64,000 nt of DNA from Agapanthus africanus (taxonomy: Eukaryota; Streptophyta; Magnoliopsida; Asparagales; Amaryllidaceae), in assembly GCA_030015575.1 (NCBI GenBank), contig CM057346.1, positions 112,015,899-112,079,898 on the forward strand, in the 5' to 3' direction. The translations under genes and the position numbers were made by a program. Each line of letters starts with the position of its first letter. The stretch's first letter is position 1. Positions 58,035 through 64,000 of this stretch are shown piece by piece. A model generated the notes under the pieces. The model was not told where the DNA came from and searched no databases. It saw only the letters and a program-made list of their open reading frames with translations.

Positions 58035-61000
58035 TGTCACGTCCCGCTTCCCAAAATACGGAAAACGAGGGATGACTAGGCCAGCCATGCTCCTACAGTC
58101 AAGGAATCATCCCGCCGTAGTCACACTTCGGCTTCTAGCACTACATGGTAATCAGTAAATAAAGCACAGTATTAAAGGAATCACATCACTAATTTATTAC
58201 ATTAAAATTCCATTGTTCACAATTTACAGATAATAAGAACAATAACTAACCAAGTGTAATTTCACGATCACTTTTATGGAAAGCAGTAAATGAAGAAGGT
58301 TCACCAAACTATATCTCCGTGAACTCAAAGGGTAGATCCGTCTCCTGTGCTGGTCCTCCCGCGGAATCTGAGCATGCATACTCAGGTCGTCAGAGCGACA
58401 CAATATCAATATTATTATAATAAGATGAAACAGGTATATGAGGTAATACTGGTGTAGGAACAATGCAAGTAATCACTATGTCACTATATGATGCAGAATA
58501 TGTTATGTGTCCCTATCGGTCTCTAGGTCATGTTTGAAATCACATAGTGGAAGGAGGATCATGTTTAACAGGAGTCTCGTACATACCCGAGACAACGGCC
58601 CACATGCCCGGGACATAACCCTGTCAGCCGGATCGCTAGATCCTACCCTACACGTATCAGTATCACGGTTCGAATGATCATCCTCTAAACACAGTCCTGC
58701 TAAATACGATACTCTTTCCACTTTGATTTCCCCTTTTTCCCCAGGTTTACACTATTTATGATATTGATCTAGTGGTGTACAAGTATATCAATGGCACGGT
58801 TTCATCACTGTTCACTGTATCAATCACTGTCACGAATATTCACTTTCCATTGGTGTACCCGTCACTCCTAAACCAACATCTATCACGCACGATAATGCAA
58901 TGTCTACACGCACCAACACTGAGTATATGGCAAGGGTATGATATATGTATTGTATGCTACCAATAAGCTCTGTATGTTATGAATCAACATGCATGTCATT
59001 AACTAAAATAATTTGCGTAAATTAATATGTTAAGAATTCAGCAAAATGATACAAGTAAGATAATTAGAACACTCAGTCAGCAATTCATCAAAATTTGTTT
59101 CAGTTCAATCGGGGTTCCGGTTTTCAAGATATAGCTATTTCATTTTAAGTGCTCACGGCTGGAGATTCAGTTTCAGAACTGAACGTCTGTTTCGCGACAC
59201 GAATTGCACTCAGTTGGGCTCAAAATTTAGCGATGTTACAGTTAAATGAAATCTAGGGTTTTCAATGGAGTATTCAACGCAACAGACGGATCCTCAATCG
59301 CATCTTTACGTTGAAAGTTATACACAGTTTAACCTCAGTGTGTCATTTCAGAATCTGTTCTGGACAGTTATACGTTCTGCCCTTTTAAATATAGTTTAAA
59401 AATAGCAAACGGCGATGAATCGGAATGGAACCACCAGTTTTGTTTAACTAACAAAAATATCTTTAATCTACTGCAGGGTTCCGCAACATACGACTTCAGA
59501 AAACACAGTGACGCAGGTCTTGAGACAGAACACAATAATCAGAAACGCTCTGGACTGCAGTCCAGAATCGCATTCCGATCTAATTATCATCACAGTTACA
59601 GAACAGAAATCATTGAAATTTTACACAGGGTTAAAGTTCGTCGAGTCGGCTTCGATTTAAGCCCTCGAACGCATCATTCCAGTAGGTATGTAATTACGGT
59701 GATTTTATTCATTTTCAGATACGAGAAAATATTAGTTTTAACGGCATATTTAGGGGTATCAATTTTTATCACTAACAATCGTATTTTCCAGCGAGATTCC
59801 TACACTATATTTATCATCCTATGGGCCAATAGAAAATATCAGTTTCCGTCAAAATAAACAATCATTTTCATGGGAGATTAGCATCGAACACATAGGTCAC
59901 ATTATGTATCGGTAATCGGCAAATCCGTAAACTAGATAATTTAGGTTTATACCACTAATATATTAGCATGAAACAAGTAAACACTTGCCTGGAAACGTCT
60001 CGGGGTCGTACGGCAGCAGTGGCGTCACGGACGCGTGACGTACGCCGTGTAACGGATTCTCGCGAGCTTGGTTCGAAACACGGGTTTTACGTCGGAGTTT
60101 CCCGGAGTCGTCTTGTGCGCGCTGGAAGTGTAGAGTAGGCTCTGTGGATCTCTTGAGTAGTGCAGAGATTGACGATGGTCGGCGGCGGCGCTCCGGCGAA
60201 GTGCAACAGTGAAATGTTTGGAAATGGGTTTGGGTGATCTTGGGTTTTGTGTGGTTTTGGAGAGAGGGAGGGATTAAGCAGTGGGGTTTGGGAATTGTGG
60301 TGAGGGTGATGATGCTGAGGAGGTGGAGTTCGACGACGTGGTGAGGGTCGCCGGCGTCGAGGAGGCGTGCAGGGGTGACTCGAGCTCGGTCGGATAATGG
60401 GTTTCTGTGTGCAGAGGTTGAATTAATGGGGGCTCGGGTTGATGAAGTGTGAAGTCGTGGAGGGAGAAGGTTGGTGGAGGAGGAGTGATCGAGGGTTGCC
60501 GAGGGGTTGTCGTCGTCGGAGTCGAGGGGAGTTAAGAGGTGTAGTGGTTGCTCGAGTTTGGGGGCTCGGTGAATGTAGAGAGAGTGATGAGGAGTGAGTT
60601 GGAGACGAGGAGGTGTGTATCGCGGTTGTAACGGCAGGAGCGGGGCGGGAGCGTGGGCGCGAGGCGCGGCGGGGAAAAGGGATCGCGCGCGCGAGTTACG
60701 GGAGGTTACCGTTGGGAAAAATTTCAAAGAAGATGAACAGGAGTAGCGGGTCGGGTCGATTGGGGATTTGGTCACGGGCCGCAGGGAATAGGCCGGGATA
60801 ATGATTAAGGAGTTTTATTTTAAAAGGAAAAAAAGTGTGGGCTGAGGAATGCTAACGGGCTGGGGCTAAAAGTAACGGGCTGGGGAAAAACAGTGAGGGC
60901 TGGGGAAAAATAGTAAGGGCTGGGGAAAATTAGTACGGGCTTTAGTTTAGGTTTTAGTTTAATTGGCTTTGGTTTTAAATCTTGGGTTTTAACTTTTAGG

Positions 61001-61120
61001 GTTTGGAAAAATATAAATATTAAGCTTAACAACCAATTCAAAATATGAAGGAAAAAGAAAAGAAACTACTGGAAATCAGAGAATAGGAAACTTTTATTAG
61101 AATGGAAACGGGGATTTACA
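58035..61120 (-). mobile_element. Antisense solo LTR inside the LARD-like element
   Basis: Starts TGTCACGTCCCGCTTCCC, ends GGGGATTTACA, with AAGAC on both sides (58030-58034 and 61121-61125). 3086 bp. Same family as the split copy 19890-49754. The minisatellite resumes right after the duplication (CTTCGCCAAGATCAACCGAG), which confirms the edge. A minus-strand Pro/Ser/Thr-rich frame (60775-59963) sits at the same relative place as one in the other copy and is treated as LTR sequence. Confidence 0.95.
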
Positions 61121-61125
61121 AAGAC

Positions 61126-61510
61126 CTTCGCCAAGATCAACCGAGCAACTTCCCTGCTCGGTCATCCCCCGCAGCGGACCCGAACCCCCAACAAAAGACA
61201 TCAGGTGATCGAAATCAACTCGACGACCGATTGCTCCACTTGTCGTTCCCGCACTGGACCGTGCCCCATCAGACGCCACAGGTCTGCACACGTCGTGTCG
61301 GCCAACCGACGCTTGACACGCGGACCGTCGCTTCAGTGGCAGGATGCACGAACCGGCGCACCTTCCTTAAATGCAGAGATCTCGCCCTAATTCGCTGGCA
61401 GAAAAGACAGCTGACAACCCGGGGATGCGTCCCGACGAAACCTTAGGAGGGAGCTTACCTCGGGCGGCCCGGCAGTCCACTCCTGACCCAACCCGTTAGC
61501 TGGTCGGGAC
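61126..61510 (+). other. 3' internal remainder of the LARD-like element
   Basis: A last minisatellite-like unit (CCGAGCAACTTCCCTGCTCG), then unique GC-rich sequence without a convincing frame. Confidence 0.7.
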
Positions 61511-61526
61511 AAGAGTGGGGGGCTAA
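61511..61526 (+). other. Polypurine tract of the LARD-like element
   Basis: AAGAGTGGGGGGCTAA directly precedes the 3' LTR. Confidence 0.8.
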
Positions 61527-62258
61527 TGATGATGCTCAATATTGGCGATCTCGCTCAGATCATGACACGTAGCAGATGAAGTGTCCCAAGACTCAGAAGA
61601 AAGGGCCCGCAGGGGCCGACCAAGCCGCCCTGTGCCCGACCTGCAAGCACAAGCTGGCCCTCCTCGGGGCCCCCTGCAAATTAGCCTCCTCGGCCCTCAG
61701 CTCGCCCCGAACTACTACAGGACCAAGACTCCTCGGCCTCCTCGCTCGTCCCCGAGCTCCCGGCCGAGGCCGTCTTCCTCGGCCCTCCGACCAACTCCAC
61801 CACTCACAGGCGTAACCGCCGCTCTGCGAATCTCATCATGCGCGGATCCTGCGCCAACAGCATCCCACGTCCCACGCCATCACGATCCCCATTAATGGGT
61901 GATCCTCTCTTTACGCGGGCGCGACGTCGGGAGCGTAACTACCGGCGAGATTCTCACGCCTGCTGCCGCGTGCTGCCGCCACTATATAAACCCCCATCAC
62001 AGAGGGGTCAAGTAAGCCATTTTTGATTCCACTTAGCCGTTACTCTGCTCGGATCTAGTACTAACTTGATCGTCGGAGAGTCCTCGGTGGTACCAAACCA
62101 CCCCGGGACTTCTTTGCAGGTACTCAGCAACAACTCCCCCACCTCATCTCTTCCTCCAAAAACCCATTGAGACTCGCACGCGAAGGAAGATAATCAACCA
62201 AGTCCACCAGGAAATCGACGGAAGACATCTGGCGGAGACCCGAAAAGGACCTCCATCA
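61527..62258 (+). repeat. 3' LTR of the LARD-like element
   Basis: 732 bp, starting TGATGATGCTC and ending CCTCCATCA. Closely similar to the 5' LTR, but without the 21-bp duplication and with a 3-bp gap near 62228. Confidence 0.95.
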
Positions 62259-62263
62259 AAAAT

Positions 62264-62362
62264 AGTTCCTTTTATTTAAATTCTAAAGTTTTAACATATT
62301 AAAAGGGTAAAGGGTTAGGAAGGGACTTACAAATAGACAACTTGATCTTTGTATTGAGTTGT
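62264..62362 (+). repeat. 454-bp direct repeat, copy 2 right part
   Basis: Continues the homology with copy 1 (about 19166-19262) on the far side of the LARD-like element. Confidence 0.85.
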
Positions 62363-62897
62363 CGATTCTGATGCAGAGATAGCCTCGATTTAATATCGAG
62401 ACCTCCGACGTTGGATCGGTGGCTTCTTCTCCTTCGCTTGGTTCCTTAGGCTAAGGCTTAATGCAGAGATGGAGGATATTCGGTTCACCATAATCAACAA
62501 CACCTAACAAAAGAAAGTGTCTATCCTTGGTCTATTCAGAAAACTTTTTTTTATAAAGGGCATAAAAGAAATGCAAGCCTTCTATCCATCAAATTTTGAA
62601 TCTACCATTCTAAAAATGGTCAAGGGATAAGTGCACCTAATACCCTCAAACAATTATACCTAATCCAACACTCATAAACTTAAATAATTTATTAGCACCC
62701 AAGACCACAAATTTATCCTAATAGATGCCAAATACTAACAATCCAATTAAAATGCTCTAAGTTCTAAAAAGGTTTAGATCAAGGATACTGTATACAACTT
62801 AATTTATATAAAACTAACCCTTATAAAGTTTCAGACTTTTGAAACAAGAACAATCTCTAATATGCATTCTCATAACTTTTATCTACCGAGAAGAAAA

Positions 62898-63182
62898 AAT
62901 GATTAAAATCTTACATCAGGTGGCAAGCCATTGGCATTCATCTCATCCTTTAAAAAGAAGGCCAATCAGCTCCCCTTCATCGTCCCCACAATTAGCGAAT
63001 GGAAAGTGTCCCTCAAAGGCTAAACCCCATCGAGCATCATATCATTGTACACATCCCTCAACAAGAATCCCCTAACAAGATCCCAAATTTGCGAATCACC
63101 AACAAAAAAATTCAATCTTTTTGCAAGAAATCTGATCGATAGGGGATTTGATTGCTTACCTGCGTTGGGCGATTAGGGATCC
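62898..63182 (-). pseudogene. PPR gene fragment, minus-strand arm
   Basis: The inverted copy of the fragment at 63213-63480, with the same intron and the same in-frame TAG (CTA on the plus strand near 63021). A few changes differ from the other arm, for example in the segment after the GTM motif. It cannot encode a protein by itself. Confidence 0.7.
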
Positions 63183-63200
63183 GATGACGGTGATGTACTC

Positions 63201-63480
63201 GGTGACGTTGTTGGATCCCTAATCGCCCAACGCAGGTAAGAAATCAAACCCCTATCGATCAGATTTCTTGCAAAAAGATTGAATTTTTTTGTTGGTGATT
63301 TGCAAATTTGGGATCTTGTTAGGGGATTCTTGTTTTGGGATGTGTACAATGATATGATGCTCGATGGGGTTTAGCCTTTGAGGGACACTTTCCATTCGTT
63401 GATTGTGGGGACGATGAATGGGAGCCGGGATGCCTTCTTTTTTAAGGATGAGATGAATGCCAATGGCTTGCCTCCTGATG
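63201..63480 (+). pseudogene. PPR gene fragment, plus-strand arm
   Basis: Two exon pieces joined by a GT-AG intron of about 87 nt (donor after CAACGCAG near 63234, acceptor after CTTGTTAG near 63322). The joined frame reads about SLIAQRR, then a piece with FWDVYNDMMLDGV, an in-frame TAG, then LRDTFHSLIVGTMNG and DEMNANGLPPD, with a second donor GTAAG at about 63480. These are the helix and turn residues of pentatricopeptide repeats, RNA-binding proteins of mitochondria and chloroplasts. The TAG is in both arms, so it predates the inverted duplication or was captured with it. The parental gene is elsewhere. Confidence 0.7.
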
Positions 63481-64000
63481 TAAGATTTTATTCATTTTTT
63501 TTCTCAGTAGATAAAAGTTATGAGAATGCATATTAGAGATTGTTGTTCCTTCAAAAGTCTGAAGCTTTACAAGGATTAGATTTATATAAATTAAGTTGTA
63601 TACAATACCCTTGATCTAAACCCTTTTAGAACTTAGAGCATCTTAATTGGATTGTTAGTATTTGGCATCTATTAGGATAAATTTGTGGCCTTGGGTACTA
63701 ATAAATTATTTAAGTTTATGAGTGTTGGATTAGGTATAATTGTTTGAGGGTATTAGGTGCCCTTATCCCTTGACCATTTTTAGAATGGTAGATCCAAAAG
63801 TTAATTTTTTCCTATAGAAATGCCTCTACGGTGCCAATTTTAAGTTGCCCCTACGGTTCCCACTGTAGGGACAAACAGTACAGGCAAACCATCTTTGCAC
63901 TGGTGATAAAAAAAATTCTTTTCTCACTAACAAATTTGAAATCGCCATTTCAAATCTCCTTCCATCAACTCACAAGTTTGAAAACAAAAAAAATTGACAT

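Larger units (their letters stand above)
54113..62258 (+). mobile_element. Non-autonomous LTR retrotransposon (LARD-like) filled with minisatellite
   Basis: LTRs 54113-54868 and 61527-62258, TG...CA, flanked by AAAAT (54108-54112 and 62259-62263). The paralogue at 18809-19262 shows the empty site with one AAAAT copy. PBS and polypurine tract are present. The internal region has only a 38-codon gag-like start and no protease, RT or integrase, so it needs enzymes from another element. About 30 substitutions separate the LTRs by eye over roughly 730 bp (about 4%), plus a 21-bp duplication in the 5' LTR and a 3-bp gap in the 3' LTR. A solo LTR sits inside at 58035. Confidence 0.95.
62592..63801. 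repeat. 1.2-kb inverted repeat of a PPR gene fragment
   Basis: Arms 62592-63182 and 63213-63801 (about 590 bp each) are inverted copies, roughly 95% complementary by eye in the parts compared, around a 30-nt loop (63183-63212). Both arms contain exon and intron sequence from the same PPR gene, so the capture was of genomic DNA before or during the inversion. RNA across it would fold into a nearly perfect long hairpin. Confidence 0.93.
17964..63905. mobile_element. Probable CACTA-like element, now holding all nested insertions
   Basis: The left end begins CACTACTACG at 17964, preceded by ATA. The right end finishes CACTGGTG at 63905, followed by ATA, so a 3-bp duplication fits the CACTA superfamily. 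The two termini agree only partly as inverted repeats (about 10 of the first 17 positions). Both ends carry short repeats of CTACGGTT/CCGTAG (17984-18130 and 63826-63873), like the subterminal repeats of CACTA elements. After subtracting the nested elements, about 4-8 kb of original element remains. No transposase was found, so it would be non-autonomous. It would also own the PPR inverted repeat. The weak terminal match keeps this an inference. Confidence 0.45.

Noticed and set aside
59963..60775. 270-codon minus-strand Pro/Thr-rich frame
   Set aside because: Same position in the second solo LTR; treated as LTR leader sequence rather than a gene.

Overview
This is nuclear DNA from a flowering plant. 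Evidence: a ZAT-type QALGGH zinc-finger gene, a WAT1-related transporter gene with GT-AG introns, AT-rich non-coding DNA, and a dense pile of plant LTR retrotransposons. No bacterial, organellar, rRNA or CRISPR feature was seen. The species cannot be told from the sequence.

Left part (1-17963): host DNA with older repeats. Positions 1-1974 are the 3' part of a long LTR. Positions 1975-5730 are non-coding and end like the edge of an antisense LTR. Positions 5731-6086 are a truncated LTR related to the element at 54113. The two host genes are both on the minus strand. One is a 309-aa three-finger C2H2 repressor with an EAR motif (8990-9919). The other is a seven-exon WAT1/EamA transporter (13395-16197) whose exons assemble to 417 aa with phase kept at every junction.

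Right part (17964-63905): nested transposons, readable from target-site duplications (TSDs). The outer frame is probably a CACTA-like element (17964-63905, TSD ATA). Inside it, in order of nesting: a tentative LTR-like block (19260-53203, possible TSD CAAGT); an antisense solo LTR (19890-49754, TSD AAATC); a 26.6-kb Ty3/gypsy Tat/Ogre-like element (21304-47879, TSD CAAAC); and inside that a forward solo LTR (37703-40726, TSD ATAGA). On a second branch, a non-autonomous LTR retrotransposon (54113-62258, TSD AAAAT) is filled with 87/88-bp minisatellite and contains another antisense solo LTR (58035-61120, TSD AAGAC).

The Tat-like element has pre-gag, gag, protease, RT, two RNase H-like regions and integrase on the plus strand. 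Its 3' untranslated zone carries a 125-bp tandem array and three arrays of short hairpins whose arms vary together. On the minus strand it carries a multi-exon gene for a plant mobile domain (PMD) protein, with a candidate TATA box of its own at the edge of the 3' LTR. Nonsense codons, frameshifts and a lost integrase acid show that this copy is dead.

The most interesting single feature is near the right end. Two arms of about 590 bp, at 62592-63182 and 63213-63801, form an inverted repeat around a 30-nt loop. They contain exons and introns of a pentatricopeptide-repeat (PPR) gene. If transcribed, this would be a natural hairpin RNA able to make siRNAs against the parental PPR gene.
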